A stretch of 64,000 nt of DNA from Nematostella vectensis (taxonomy: Eukaryota; Cnidaria; Anthozoa; Actiniaria; Edwardsiidae): NCBI RefSeq assembly GCF_932526225.1, contig NC_064042.1:11669040-11733039 (forward strand). The letters are read 5' to 3'. Position 1 is the first letter of the stretch. Every line of letters starts with the position of its first letter. The notes under the pieces are model-generated. The model had not been told where the DNA came from, searched no databases, and saw nothing but the letters and a program-made list of their open reading frames with translations. The translations under genes and the position numbers were made by a program. This document shows positions 43,801 to 54,222 of this stretch, piece by piece.

Positions 43801-46800
43801 TGGTGATCAAATCAAGTCTTAATAAATTCTTTAGAAGCAAAGACTTAGTTATCCACGTGAATGCAAAACTTTTTGTGTGTGTTTCCATTTAAGCTTGCAA
43901 GGAGGCAATTGATGTTGGCGTTATCATTGATGCTTCTGAGAGTATTAATAATGAGCAGGAAAACTTCCCTGTTGTACTAAACTTCGTCGCAAACATCTCC
44001 AAGCAATACCAAGTATCCCAAGAAGGAACCCACTTCGGAGTCATTACTTACAGCAGCGAAGCGAGACTCGATTTCACCTTCGCTGATTCGCAATATTGGG
44101 ACCCTGAGGCTTTGGCCCGAAAGATTAAAAGCATAAAGTGGATTGGAAGTGGCACTCGGTACAAAGTAGAATCTAGTAAAGGATCCAGGGTGGGGGCGGG
44201 GGAATTGTCCTCCATCTCCCTCGGAATAAAATCTTGAAGGAATATATAAAATCCTAAAAAGGGATAAAGTTTACTTCCCGCCGTGTTTCATACCTTGATG
44301 CAACCCCCTCCCCTCCCCTCCCTTTTACGGTTTTTGTTCTCCACCACTACGGAAAAACCGGCCCTGGAGCCCTTGTTCTCATTTTCTGTATTATGTAAGA
44401 AATAATATGATACAACTTGTGTGGTGCAGTGTGTTAGTGTATGGTTCACTGTGAAGGTGGTCCCTGGATTCAGCTTGTGTGGTGCAGTATGTTAGTGCAT
44501 GTCTCACTGTACAGCTGGTCCTTTGGTACAGCTTGTGTGGTTCAGTGTGAAAGTAAACTACTCATTGTGCAGGTGGTCCCTAGGTACAGCTTGTGTGGTG
44601 CAGTGTGTTAGTGCATTGTTCACTGTGCAGTTGGTCCCTAGGTACAACTTGTATATTGTGTGTTAGTAAATAGCTCATTGCTCATGCGGTCCCTTGGCAC
44701 AGAATTTTTGATACAGTGTTCTGTTGTGCCTAACTGCACAGGTGATATTTATGTACAGCTTGCACATGATGATGCGAAAGTGACTATCATGCATGAAATA
44801 ATTATTAATGGTATTATCCAAGCCCCAGTCTTCTACAGAAGAGCGGGGCACTAACACGCGGGTTTACGTCACACAGGACTGACCTTGCCTTGCAAATGGC
44901 TCACGAGCGTCTCTTCACCGTTGCCGGGGGCAACAGATTTGACAAGCCTAATGTATTGATTGTCATCACTGATGGGAAAATACATCCGAACTTCGAGGAT
45001 AATTACTCCAAAGTGATACCGCCGCTCATAGTGAGTACAATGGACCAGAGCAGATGAATAAAATTGTTGCATTTGTGTCGCACTGTCACGCTTGTACTAT
45101 AGAAAGTTATTAGAATAAAAAAGAGTGTATAACAAAACATTGTAAAATACTAGCTTACTTCATCGATGTCTTATAAATAGAAAGGCACAAATTTTCTGTG
45201 AAGTGCGGATTATAGTTAAAAGATAGGTTACTGAATGCACTAATGTATTTTCAAGTTTGAGCGAACGTACAGCCTGTACCGAAACCTAAAAGCACTACTT
45301 TCAATCAATTACCATCCACGCGATGTAAGAGGTCCAAATCACAATTTTACAATCATCTGAAAGATTATTAGCAGCCGCTTTTAGTGTCACGCTAAAAGCG
45401 GCCGCTAAGCAGACTACTGAAAGATCAAATGTTATTTTAAAACCCTGAAATCAATCTTCAATCGTGCAAGTGTTTTATAGTATGCGTTGTGGGTAGGGGA
45501 AATACATCACCCAAGGGCACTAGGGACGATATCATAACGAGTGCTAATTATGTATCATGTGTTCTTCCTTGAAGGCCAAGGGCGTCAGGATAATCGCTGT
45601 TGGCGTTGGGGGTCAAGTGAAAAAGAGTGAGCTGCTGACCATCGCCAACAAGAAGGCGGAAAATGTTTTCGCGGTGGATAGCTTTGATAATCTGATGACA
45701 AACCTGGAGAGTATCATGAAGGATTCCTGCTCTCCCAGTAAGTGACGTCACCCTAGGTTGCTTGGCAACCGATATTGGTGCGTGTCACACAAGCGTGCGT
45801 GACTCTAGGAGCGTCCAGAGAGAGTCCAATGAGAAGGGCCCGCATGACAGGGAATAGACGTATATGTTTGGGTTTATTTTTTTATCATCTGTCAGACGTA
45901 TATGTTTTGGTTTTTTGTTTAATTTTGTTCTCTGTCCGACGTATATGTTTGAGTTTAATTCTTTGTCATGTGTCCGACGTTAAGTTTTTTTCCTTTGTCG
46001 GAGGTATATGTTTGAGTTTGTCCTCTATAATATTTTGTATTGAACATATAGATTTGTGTGTGTGTGTAAAAAGCGTTGGGGGTATTCTCTGGCCCAACAT
46101 GTATATTTACCCTGCGTTACAATGGATACTTTTCAGGCCCGTACTCTTAAAGGGGGGGGGGTGCGAAATTGGGATTGATAGTGTTTGGCTACATACCAGA
46201 GTGATCTAGCTTATGCTTTATAGCTTTGTCTACAAATAGCGCGTCTATTTAGAACAGAAAGTGGACCTTTGGCCGTTGTGTGTGTGTGTGTGGGGGGGGG
46301 GAGGTGAGTTAGCACCCCCTGCACCACCCCCTTGGTACGGGCCTGCTTTTAAAAACGTCAAGAAGAAGAACAGAAGAAAAAGAAGTATTGCTGTGTGTTG
46401 TTTCGTAAATTTTAAATAGTCAGGTTATTCGAGGCTATTATCGAGATTCGGACAAGAATGTTAAAAGATAGGAAAAAAAATAGTTATCTCTCGGCTACTA
46501 AACGATCAGTTGGCAGTCGCAAATGAAGTAAACGTTGTCATTTTGGGGGTCTGGTACCGAGGAAACCGAGGTCTTTTCAGGAACCTTCTCAATTAACTAA
46601 AGATGGTCACAGTAACTGTTTTTCTCTTCTGGTTACAAGTCATAAAGTTTAAGAAGCCCCTGGGGTACGCTCACCTTAAAAATGACAAGAATCATGCAGA
46701 TTTTCCAAATAAGGAATATATTAGTTTCCTTATATGGAAGTGACCGCGTTTCGCAAAAACGACAATTTTGGGCTCAATTTTCTTGATATGTCTTTGATTT

Positions 46801-49800
46801 TTTTAAAAGTTCTTATTTTTCTAAAGTTCTCAGTCTTACTTATATGCGTGAATGCCTGTATTGTTTTTAGGTCCCCCTGCCAAGCCGGTATGCCAGACTC
46901 CCATAGACCTCGCCTTCCTTGTTGAAGGGTCTACAGCAGTTGGTGCGAACTTCAATGCTCTCATGAAGTTTACGACAAACATGGCAAAGAACTTCGATAT
47001 CTCCGTCAGCGCGACCCATGTGGGTCTCGTCCTGTTCTCGACTACAGCGAGCGTAAAGATCACCCTTAATGAGTTCTTCGATATTGTAAAGTTAACCTCA
47101 GCTATCAACCTCATAACCATCCAAGGGGGCTTTACAAATACTGGCAAAGGCTTGCAGGCCGTCAAGTCAGACCTATTTGACGCGACTACGAGGAAAAACG
47201 TCCCACGAGTCCTTATCGTGCTAACAGTGGCCTCTTCATTGGATGACGTGAGAGCTCCTTCCCAGGCTCTCCGGGATAACTCGGTCACGGTGTACGTGGT
47301 GGGGGTTGGGGAGAGGGTTGACGTGGAACAGATGAATGTTATGGGGAGTGATCCGGACAGAGATCACGTGTTCAAGGCGACGTTTGGTCAGCTAGAGTCA
47401 TTGGTGGATACTGTCAAAACTAATGTCTGTCCAGGTAGGCGTAATATCAACATTTTTGTCCGTTGTATGCGACACTTCTACAAAACGAGTCGTAGAGTGT
47501 AAATCAACCTACGACTCCTCTACGATGCTCGACTAAGAAATGCGTAGGGTGTAATTCAGGGCTAAGACATAAGTTGTATACGACTAAACGTGCTATCTTA
47601 ATCGGCCATTGGGTTTATAATTTTAAAAGGTAACAAGCTCAAACTGCGACGCGCGCTACCGTGGCCACCTTTTAGTTTTAGGAACTTAATGCTAACATAT
47701 AATTTTCTTTCTTTTTTAGCTTTGTACGTGCCACCTTGTCACATGACTGCTGATATAGCATTCCTTATTGATGGATCCACCATTTGGTACGATGGTCAAC
47801 AAAATTTCAACCGAATCCTAGACTTTGTGAAAGCCCTGGCAAAAAGCTTTGTGGTGTCGGAAAGCCGGTCACACATTTCTGCCACCGTGTACACAGACAA
47901 TCCCAGAATCCACTTCACGCTGACTCAGCATTACGATATCTCAACCATCGAGACCGCAATCAACAGTATAACATACACTGGGGGCTCTGCTAACACGGGC
48001 AAAGCATTATCGTCAGTTAAGACGAGCGTGTTTGACGCCACGGGCCGGGCAAATGTTCCCCGTGTCCTCATCTTGCTGGCGCATGCAGTGTCTCTGGATG
48101 GGGTCTCAAGCGCGTCCCAGGCCCTCCGCAGCGCTGGGGTGACGATTTTCAGCGTGGGGATTGGGAATTATATAAAGATTTTTCAGCTGAATACCATTGC
48201 TAGTGACCCGGATGTTGATCACGTGTTCACAGCAAGCTTTTCTGAGCTCCACAGTTTAGAAGGTTCTGTCAGGAAACGAATATGCCTGGGTAAGTGACTA
48301 AGTGGGTGACCAAAATGTATAGATAAATATGAAAACATTTATTCTGATCCCATAGGCTAAAAGTGCTTCTTGATCACATAATTGATTTATATTAGATTCT
48401 TGATCCAATAAGAATCAGGTGATCCATTCAGGGCCGAAGCAGGGGGTGGGGCGTTGGGGGCATGTGCCCCACAGTAGGGGCGTGGCCGTGCCCCCCCAAT
48501 ATTTTCTTAATGTTTCTGTATTGTGCCCCCACAATCTTACGTTGCCTGCTACAGCTCTTCCTTGTAAATGATCCCAGACCCCAAGAAAATTATTGTAGTC
48601 ACAATACTTTGAAAATAATAACAATCCGTGATCTTGTCACGTCCCCGCTTGGCAGCCACATTTTTCTGATACACTTGAAATCTAGCTTTTGTCGCAAAGA
48701 TTTGTCCATAACTTTCCATGTTTTTTTCTTAAGGCGAATGTAATATCCAGTACAACAAGCTCGGCTGCTACAAGGAGGAATCAAGTGTGCGCATGCTCCC
48801 TGTACGACTGCTGGACAAATCAAGCGTAGCGTGGGACAGCTTCAGCAGCTGGCTGCCTGACTTTGTGTGCCGATGCGCGCAGATTGCGTCCGAAAAGGGA
48901 TACACGCACTTCGCCGTGCAGAACTACGGTGAGAAAACATCTAAACATCTAATGTGTCTAGCATTGGACAGCACTGGGGAGGTCCACCCCTAACAAGTTC
49001 CATAAACCACACAGCAGCTTAACTATTGCAGGGTAGTGCTATATACTGATTCGACACTGGAGTACCCATACTAAACCCCACAGCATATAAATAATTTTAG
49101 AGGAATGCTATAAACTGATTTGGCCATAAAGAACACATACTGAACCTCACATCACATATATTATTTCAGGGGAGTGCTGGTCCGGCCCAAATGCTGAGAA
49201 CACCTACGAGGAGTATGGCTTAAGTACGCATTGTGTGGATAATGAGTTCTCGGAGTGTAATGCCAAGGCCGGGGAGTGTTGCGGAGAGCCTGGTACCAAC
49301 TACGTATACGGCATCAAATCACGTGAGTAGTCAAGAGCTTGTCACGCAATATCTGCTTCTATCTGTGATTAGTGATGGTAATGAGTAAACAATCCTTTGG
49401 ATTCTTGCTGATTGGTAATGAGTAAACAATCCTTTGGATTCTTGCTGATTGGTAATGAGTAAACAATCCTTTGGATTCTTGCTGATTGGTAATGAGTAAA
49501 CAATCCTTTGGATTCTTGCTGATTCTTGCTTCTTATTGAACCTCGATGAAACGGCAACAGATCCATTGTAATGGTTAAGGCATTTTAAAACAATCTCTCA
49601 AAATTCCAACCGTTATAAATCCGGTGTGGAAATACTCTTGTTCTATTCAATATGACAGTGTGTGTATTGTGTTAGATGCCGTGCCAGAGCAATATCCCAT
49701 CTGATTTGTTAGGACTGTTAATTAACTTTTTTGTCGTTCACAGCTTCACCAAAGTCGCCACCACCACCGCCATCGCTGCCACCATCCCCTTCAGGTATTT

Positions 49801-52800
49801 GCCAATCGGATGTAGATCTCGGTTTCTTGATCGATGTGTCGAATTCTATCGTTCGTAACGACCCAAACAACTTCAAGCGCTGTCAAGACTTTGTCAAAAA
49901 AATTATAGAAAATTTCGAAATTTCTCCATCCTCCACTCGCATCAGCGTAGCTACATTCGAAAACTTCCCTAAAATGGAATTTGGCTTCCAGAAATATAGC
50001 GACTTGAATAGTGTAAAGTTTGCCGTGGACGCTATTCAGATCTCGAATGGGGGTACACGCATCGGAGAAGCTCTAAAGTTGGTCAAGACTGATATGTTTA
50101 ATACCGCACGATCAAACGTTCCTCGAATGCTACTGGTAATGACCGACGGGCGCTCGTCGGACGATGTCGTAGCCCCCTGAAGCGCACTGAGGGACATAGG
50201 TGTAACTATCTTAACGCTTGGTCTGGGCACTGATTACGACCTAGATCAGCTGAAAATGATTGCGTCAGGTGTTGATTTGGTGTTTGAGTCGCCGTTTGAC
50301 CAGTTGCCTCAGATGGTTGAGAAGGTCCAGCAGAAAGCTTGCCCAGGTAAACGCTGTTCAAGGGATAGCAAAATGAGTGCGGTCAACAGCTTTTTTAACC
50401 CCCGAGAAATTGAACAATGGGGTTGTTACAGTAATATCAACCTTAAGTATAATCCTCGTGCTATAATTAAGAAACAACTAACAATGATAGCAAAATGAGT
50501 GCGGTCAACAGCTTTTTTAACCCCCGAGAAATTGAACAATGGGGTTGTTGCAGTAATATCAACCTTAAGTATAATCTTCGTGCTATAATTAAGAAACAAC
50601 TAACAATAGATGGCAAAATAGGTGGGGTGAACAGCATCTTAACCCCCAAGAAATTGCAAAATAGCGTTGTTACAGTAATGTAAAAAATATGATCTCTATG
50701 CTATGAATAAGATACAGACCACCTTTACCCAAGGACGCCGATATATTTTCTATGTAACAATATGCTTTTCATGGAAAACTTTGTAGCTAGGTAACACTAC
50801 ATAGATTTCTAGGAAAGTAGAAAGGTCCAAAACGCTACAAGTTCCATCTAAAATAAAGAGCATGCCATACCACGCTTAACTTGTTTATTCACAGCCGACT
50901 TGAAAGACAAAACGACTCTGTTGACCAAAGAAAGTGATCAACGAGGTAAATTAAAATATACTGGCTTGAAGTTATTGAGACATTTTAATAACTAATCAAA
51001 GTAAAACTTTTACTTTTAATCTAGAATCGTCCACTATCGTCGACACACAGTCTATCGTCCCAGCAACAGGTAACTCTGATTCAAGAATCATTTTAAACGT
51101 TCATGCAAGGATCCGATCTTCCTGTCGTATTGCAGGCTCAGGAAGACTGGGCCTGCGTAGTAAAATGGAACGTGACAAACTTGCGCGCGTTCTGGCTTTT
51201 AGCGGCAAAATAACAACAACCAAAAGCAACGAATCAGCCAGAAAGTTTCTTTCTCAAAAAGCGCTTATTTTCATTGAAAAAAAAAAATTTTTCGTCGTTT
51301 TTTGGCTTGGCGGGTGCAGCCATTTCTGTATTTATTCCGGCTTGAATTTTCCACTTAAAAAGTCACAGGGTTACTCAACGCTAGTCGCCTACCGTAAATG
51401 AAAACCCGGAGAGCGTTTATTAAATTTCGATATGGTCCGAGAGGGGGCGTTCAATAGATAGAAGGTGTTTATTAGAGAGAGACGTTCTTTATGAACTATA
51501 AAAATATAACAAACCCAAGTGCAGTGGGGTTTTAGTAGATAGTTTTTCAATAGATAGAAGGCGTTTATTAGAGAGGGACGTTCTTTATGAACTATAAAAA
51601 TATAATAAACCCAAACGCAGTGGGGTTTTAGTCTCAGTCAGGATAACGTTAAACAAAAGCCTGCGTAGCAAGCTTTGAAATTGAGGGGGGTATTTATTAG
51701 AGAGGAGCGTTCATTTCAATTTTGTAAGTTTGGGGGGGGGGGGGGGGGAGGAAGGGCGTTCCCGAACAATATTCCTGTTCTTTCCTTTCTTTAGAGGGTA
51801 GGGTTCTTTGGCGTCGTATTTTCAATAGTTATTCCTATAAAACGACCATATCTGAAAAATGTATTTCTAAGTTCAAATTGAAACACACATCATCTCAAAG
51901 TCACGTCTCAACTAGTTCACCTCATGTGTTCACAGAAACGTGCAGTGTGCAGTTCCATAAAATGAGTTGCTATAGCAACACTGACGTTGGTGCCAGCCTC
52001 GAAGAGTTACAGCTGTTCACTGACAGAGACACCAAGTCGGCTGCGTTCAGTGGGAACCCTGTGGACTGGGGCCATTGGGACGCATACATGTCACGTGCGA
52101 CATGCCGCTGTGCAAATCAGGCTCGTACAAAGAAATACAAGTTTTTCAGTATCAGAAACTATGGTAAGTCTAGAAAACTCTTTATCTCATTTCTTTTCTA
52201 ATTCAATTCAACTTTGATTGGGCGCATTTATAATGTGATAAGACAAAATGGCAGATCTTGATCTGAAGTTCGTCAGAAAAAATTAAATCAACTGTTAATT
52301 TATTAAAATATAGAAATAAAGAAATTATCACGCCTTTATTACAGACCTGGACTCTATTACCCTTGAAATATTCTGGCTCGTGGGGACAGAGCAAAAAAAT
52401 GGCAAGAAATTTTCCAATTCTCAATATATAAGCTTAAGATTCCGCATACAAGGAGTTCCTCAGACCAAAAGCTTAATTCCAGATTTTAAAAAAATTTAGC
52501 AAATATGAAATTTAGATATAAGCGAGCAAAGTTGGCCTAATTTTTTATCAGAGCCCGAGTTCTCCCTAAAAACGAGGAAAAAATTATACTTTGAACATTT
52601 GAAAATTGCACTTCAAGCCTCATATCTCAAAGACGAATCCATTGGAAAAAACACTTTTTGATTTGTTGGTTTACATAACATAAGGAACCTCTATGCAAAA
52701 ATTCAACCTCACCGAAATAAACTAGACCTTATTTGGGGAAAACTTGCAATTTGTTTGCTCTGTCGCTCGCAGGATATAATATGTCTAGAAAATCCTTTTC

Positions 52801-54222
52801 AAATATCACGTGATTTTATTTCAGGTGAGTGCTGGTCGGGGCAGGTACCGCCTAGGGCCAGTCCTCCCTCGGACAGTTGCGTTACGACAGAGTACAATAA
52901 ATGCCAGCCGCAGGACAGTAGTCTGTGCGTAGGAGACCAGCATTCATCATTTGTGTACCGAATTGACGGTAAGATTTTAGATGTGCTGGGAAGGCTTTGT
53001 TACTCAAAAGGCTTGGTTTTGGGGGCAGCTAGAAGAATGCTTTGTGCTGGGGAGAGTTATCAAATTGATGACCGTTGCTTCGTAGGCATTGTGTTGAACA
53101 AGTAAGAGAATTGGTGTGGCTTGAATTTGCCACTCATAAAGTCCCGTGAATTCATAGCGCAAGTCGCCTATTGCTTTATAAAAAATGAAGCAAGTTCCAT
53201 AATAACAACAAAGTCATTGTAACAAGATGCTGTTTCTACCTTCACAGATAAATCATGTGACGTCCAATATACAAATGTGGGTTGTTATAGCGACAGTAGT
53301 GACGACAAGCCCCGTCCATTCACAGAGCTGTTGACGAATGATCTACCGAGCAACTCAACCCTATGGAGTCACCGCTCGATAGACTGGAAGGACTGGGACG
53401 AGTACCTGGATGACGCTGTTTGCCGTTGTGCGCGCAATGCAAATGTATTGGGCAATACTTACTTTGCTATCCACAATTACGGTGAGTCATTTGAGCCATG
53501 GCCACGCCATGGTAGCATGGTAGACAGAGCAATAAAAAAAAGGCAAGTTTTCCCAAAATAAGGTCTGGCTAATTTCGGTGAATGTTCAAAGTATGAATTC
53601 TCCTTGTTTTTAGGGAGAAGTCGGGCTCTGATCAGAAATTAAGCCAACTATGCTCGTTAATATCTAAATTTCATATTTCTAAATTTCTTTAAAATTTGGA
53701 ATTAAGCTTTTGGTCAGAGGAACTACTTGTATGCAGATTCTTAAGCTTATATATTGAGAATTGAAAAGTTTCGTGCCATTTTTTTGCTATGTCAGCATGG
53801 TAACGTTAAAAGAGAAAAAATAAGCATTAACTAAGCCTCCTCCGCAGGCGTCTCTAAGAGTTAGAAACCGAGAACGAATCTAAAACCTCGCCCGTTTCCT
53901 GTGGTCGACAAATTTTATTGTTAAGGGGGGAGGGGACAGCGGCTTCGTCACTCCTCCTCAGCTCCTTGCGCTAGACTCATCGCCACAGGAACCCCGAGCG
54001 CCTGTTTATCTTATTCTTCGGCTAGCATTCACTATGGTTATACATCTTCTTACAGGCGAGTGCTGGTCGGCTAAAGACGTCGATGTGACATACAATGACC
54101 ACGCTGAGTCTACAGAGTGCATATCCTACGATTTTAAACCTTGTCCTAATGACGACGGATCCGGAAACTGCGCGGGAATCGCCAAGTCGGACTACGTGTA
54201 TAAGATCGTTCAGACAAGCTAA
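37800..54222 (+). CDS. Gene B: secreted Thr-rich / VWA / Cys-rich protein, tandem paralogue of gene A, with an internal TGA
   Basis: Exons: 37800-37881, 39590-39811, 40477-41801, 42411-42576, 43245-43319, 43894-44158, 44877-45030, 45575-45737, 46871-47434, 47720-48289, 48734-48928, 49170-49322, 49744-50346, 50895-50945, 51025-51069, 51936-52163, 52825-52968, 53248-53481, 54056-54222. All phases agree; the sum is 5,406 nt (1,802 codons). Order: signal peptide, KYWVKYERL exon, Cys motif and Thr-rich region, VWA, VWA, VWA, Cys-rich module, VWA, two short linkers, two Cys-rich modules. It differs from gene A by lacking VWA1 and the Ig/VWA3-type block. An in-frame TGA at 50178-50180, codon 1457, interrupts the fourth VWA; all exons beyond it remain open and well spliced. 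It may be a recent null allele, a sequencing error, or a stop that truncates the protein before the last two modules. Confidence 0.83.
38281..38790. promoter_or_regulatory. Convergent TATA promoter pair, cassette 1 (P1 +, P2 -)
   Basis: P1: GCGGTATAAAAGGCGCGGAC with TATA at 38291 (+), then TGGTCCAAATCGTCATTC. P2: the same block on the minus strand with TATA at 38760-38767 (GCGGTATAAAAGGCGCGCGC, TGGTCCAAGTCGTCATTC). The two point at each other across about 450 bp. About 50 nt past P1 a strong donor CTCA|GTAAGTATC suggests a short non-coding leader exon that could splice onto exon 39590. No coding frame of note lies between them. Located in intron 1 of gene B. Confidence 0.6.
38783..39432. promoter_or_regulatory. 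Convergent TATA promoter pair, cassette 2 (P3 +, P4 -)
   Basis: P3: AAACACGAACGCCCGCTATAAAAGGG (TATA at 38800, +), followed by CAAGTCGTCGTCATTCAC. P4: the inverted match AAACACGAACGCGCACTATAAAAGGG (TATA at 39412-39419, -), followed by TCACTCGTCATTTGACA. Downstream of P1 and of P3 lie related blocks (TTTTCTAC ... ACAGCGCGCGCT(T/C)GTTTGAA); the block is itself duplicated at about 39011-39072 and 39092-39150. The cassette looks like a diverged duplicate of cassette 1. Confidence 0.6.
39590..39811 (+). CDS. Gene B exon 2: YWVxYE N-terminal region
   Basis: GPSKYWVKYERLSSRKNEIH, then a charged low-complexity stretch (VPRDQQNDEVAYIYDDGKGN) ending YPIAPG at donor CCTG|GTAAGC. The paralogous exon in gene A is 3489-3770. 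Beyond the YWVxYE motif the two have diverged strongly. Confidence 0.82.
40477..42576 (+). CDS. Gene B Cys motif plus Thr-rich mucin-like region (exons 40477-41801, 42411-42576)
   Basis: GYPSYPAPAPGQCLQPCPAP, then FICIVGVTPTCLPPPPPTTC and about 480 residues of Thr-rich repeats (TTATLTTTNTD, TSTHVTTATVT, TSVAIATSTA and similar), ending VVTTCSGLCPTPT. The start is fixed by acceptor CGTTTCAG and phase 1, well upstream of the first ATG in that frame. The 1,325-nt exon is the largest in the window. Where gene A uses four exons for this region, gene B uses two. Likely an O-glycosylated stalk. Confidence 0.87.
43245..45737 (+). CDS. Gene B linker plus VWA domain 1 (exons 43245-43319, 43894-44158, 44877-45030, 45575-45737)
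   Basis: Pro-rich linker VSPTPTEEPPPSTTPPGPGE, then CKEAIDVGVIIDASESINNE, GTHFGVITYSSEARLDF, GSGTRTDLALQMAHERLFTV, PNVLIVITDGKIH, VRIIAVGVGGQVKKSELLTI. The MIDAS is complete (DASES, T, TDG), whereas its gene A counterpart (VWA2) lost the Asp. Introns are phase 2 and phase 0; the second matches VWA2 of gene A exactly. Confidence 0.86.
44404..44770. repeat. About 58-bp tandem repeat, five to six diverged copies
   Basis: Units contain TACAGCTTGTGTGGTGCAGT, GTGTTAGTGCATGGTTCACT and GTGCAGGTGGTCCCTAGG. In the intron between the first two VWA exons of gene B. Confidence 0.8.
45374..45402. repeat. 11-bp inverted repeat
   Basis: GCCGCTTTTAG / CTAAAAGCGGC around a 7-nt loop, intronic. Probably the core of a small unrecognised element. 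Confidence 0.5.
46134..46345. mobile_element. MITE-like element, about 212 bp
   Basis: Inverted ends CAGGCCCGTAC (46134) and GTACGGGCCTG (46345) with CTTTT on both outer sides. G-rich inside, no coding potential. Confidence 0.6.
46871..47434 (+). CDS. Gene B VWA domain 2, MIDAS lost
   Basis: A single exon: CQTPIDLAFLVEGSTAVGAN, THVGLVLFSTTASVKITL, FTNTGKGLQAVKSDLFD, VPRVLIVLTVASSLDDV, VYVVGVGERVDVEQMNVMGS, NVCPG. The fold-defining positions are kept. The metal site is gone: DGSxS is EGSTA and TDG is TVA. If expressed it should not bind ligand through a metal ion. Confidence 0.88.
47458..47615 (+). mobile_element. Partial copy of the MITE at 6552-6751
   Basis: Shares CTACGATGCTCGACT, TTCAGGGCTAAGACAT, ATACGACTAAA(T)CGTGCT and the closing AATCGGCC end. 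The left terminus is missing, so this is a truncated copy between the VWA2 and VWA3 exons of gene B. Confidence 0.65.
47720..48289 (+). CDS. Gene B VWA domain 3, MIDAS lost
   Basis: A single exon: CHMTADIAFLIDGSTIWYDG, SHISATVYTDNPRIHF, GGSANTGKALSSVKTSVFD, VPRVLILLAHAVSLDGV, IFSVGIGNYIKIFQLNTIAS, KRICLG. The first loop is DGSTI (last Ser lost) and TDG is replaced by AHA. Like VWA2 of this gene it keeps the fold but not the metal site. Confidence 0.88.
48430..48545 (+). repeat. Dispersed GC-rich repeat, copy 2
   Basis: CAGGGCCGAAGCAGGGGGTG, CATGTGCCCCACAGTAGGGG, AATATTTTCTTAATGTTTCTGTATTGTG; matches 29764-29915 in the same orientation. Confidence 0.75.
48734..49322 (+). CDS. Gene B Cys-rich (WSC-like) module 1 (exons 48734-48928, 49170-49322)
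   Basis: GECNIQYNKLGCYKEESSVR, SSWLPDFVCRCAQIASEKGY, THFAVQNYG, then GECWSGPNAENTYEEYGLST, HCVDNEFSEC, GECCGEPGTNYVYGIKS. It has the CC variant found in module 1 of gene A and a shortened central loop. It lies between VWA3 and VWA4, unlike module 1 of gene A, which follows VWA2. Confidence 0.87.
49377..49527. repeat. 37-bp tandem repeat, four copies
   Basis: TAATGAGTAAACAATCCTTT then GGATTCTTGCTGATTGG, nearly identical copies, beginning 55 nt after a donor of gene B. The short minus-strand frame across it is an artefact. Confidence 0.9.
49744..50346 (+). CDS. Gene B linker and VWA domain 4 with in-frame TGA
   Basis: A Pro-rich linker (SPKSPPPPPSLPPSPSG) runs straight into CQSDVDLGFLIDVSNSIVRN, STRISVATFENFPKMEFGF, GGTRIGEALKLVKTDMF, VPRMLLVMTDGRSSDDVVAP. 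A TGA follows at 50178-50180, then SALRDIGVTILTLGLGTDYD and QQKACPG in the same frame. Siblings have Ser at the stop position (APSQALR, APSKALK), so a single TCA-to-TGA change would explain it. The metal site is intact and the second half is not decayed, which argues for a recent event or an error rather than an old pseudogene. Linker and domain share one exon, unlike gene A. Confidence 0.85.
50364..50690. repeat. 122-bp tandem repeat, nearly three copies, starting 18 nt after a donor
   Basis: Units begin at about 50364, 50486 and 50608 with GATAGCAAAATGAGTGCGGT, AACCCCCGAGAAATTGAACA and GTAATATCAACCTTAAGTAT. Not a multiple of three; wholly intronic. Confidence 0.88.
50895..51069 (+). CDS. 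Gene B two short linker exons (50895-50945, 51025-51069)
   Basis: Phase 1-1 exons reading ADLKDKTTLLTKESDQR and ESSTIVDTQSIVPATG, between VWA4 and Cys-rich module 2. Unlike the gene A linkers they are not Pro-rich. Splice sites are good (TTCACAG, CTAG; GTAAAT, GTAACT). They lie downstream of the TGA. Confidence 0.6.
51453..51640. repeat. About 96-bp tandem duplication
   Basis: AATAGATAGAAGG(T/C)GTTTATTAGAGAG, ACGTTCTTTATGAACTATAA and GCAGTGGGGTTTTAG appear twice. The rest of 51070-51935 holds a poly-G run (51731-51748) and no gene. Confidence 0.8.
51936..52968 (+). CDS. Gene B Cys-rich (WSC-like) module 2 (exons 51936-52163, 52825-52968)
   Basis: CSVQFHKMSCYSNTDVGASL, LFTDRDTKSAAFSGNPVDWG, YMSRATCRCANQARTKKY, FFSIRNYG, then GECWSGQVPPRASPPSDSCV, CQPQDSSLCVGDQHSSFVYR. 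The usual GCY is SCY. All eight Cys are present. The second exon lies between two inverted copies of a dispersed repeat. Confidence 0.87.
52385..52765 (+). repeat. Dispersed repeat, left copy of an inverted pair
   Basis: Shares GCCATTTTTTTGC, CTCAATATATAAGCTTAAGA, CTTAATTCCA, CAGAGCCCGAGTTCTCCCTA and CCTTATTTTGGGAAAACTTG-type blocks with the reverse complement of 53515-53795. Confidence 0.7.
53248..54222 (+). CDS. Gene B Cys-rich (WSC-like) module 3 and C-terminus (exons 53248-53481, 54056-54222)
   Basis: CDVQYTNVGCYSDSSDDKPR, LTNDLPSNSTLWSHRSIDWK, YLDDAVCRCARNANVLGN, YFAIHNYG, then GECWSAKDVDVTYNDHAEST, CISYDFKPCPNDDGSGNCAG, SDYVYKIVQTS and TAA. ECWSG is ECWSA and LCVG is NCAG here. The protein ends four residues after the module; there is no basic tail. 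Confidence 0.87.
53515..53795 (-). repeat. Dispersed repeat, right copy of the inverted pair
   Basis: Reverse complement of most of 52385-52765, with small indels. It lies in the last intron of gene B. Confidence 0.7.

Noticed and set aside
45775-46209. 144-residue plus-strand frame
   Set aside because: Built on imperfect TATATGTTTGGGTTT-type repeats in an intron; composition is not protein-like.
51165-51401. 78-residue plus-strand frame
   Set aside because: It lies in an intron of gene B, contains low-complexity runs (poly-A/T) and no recognisable motif.
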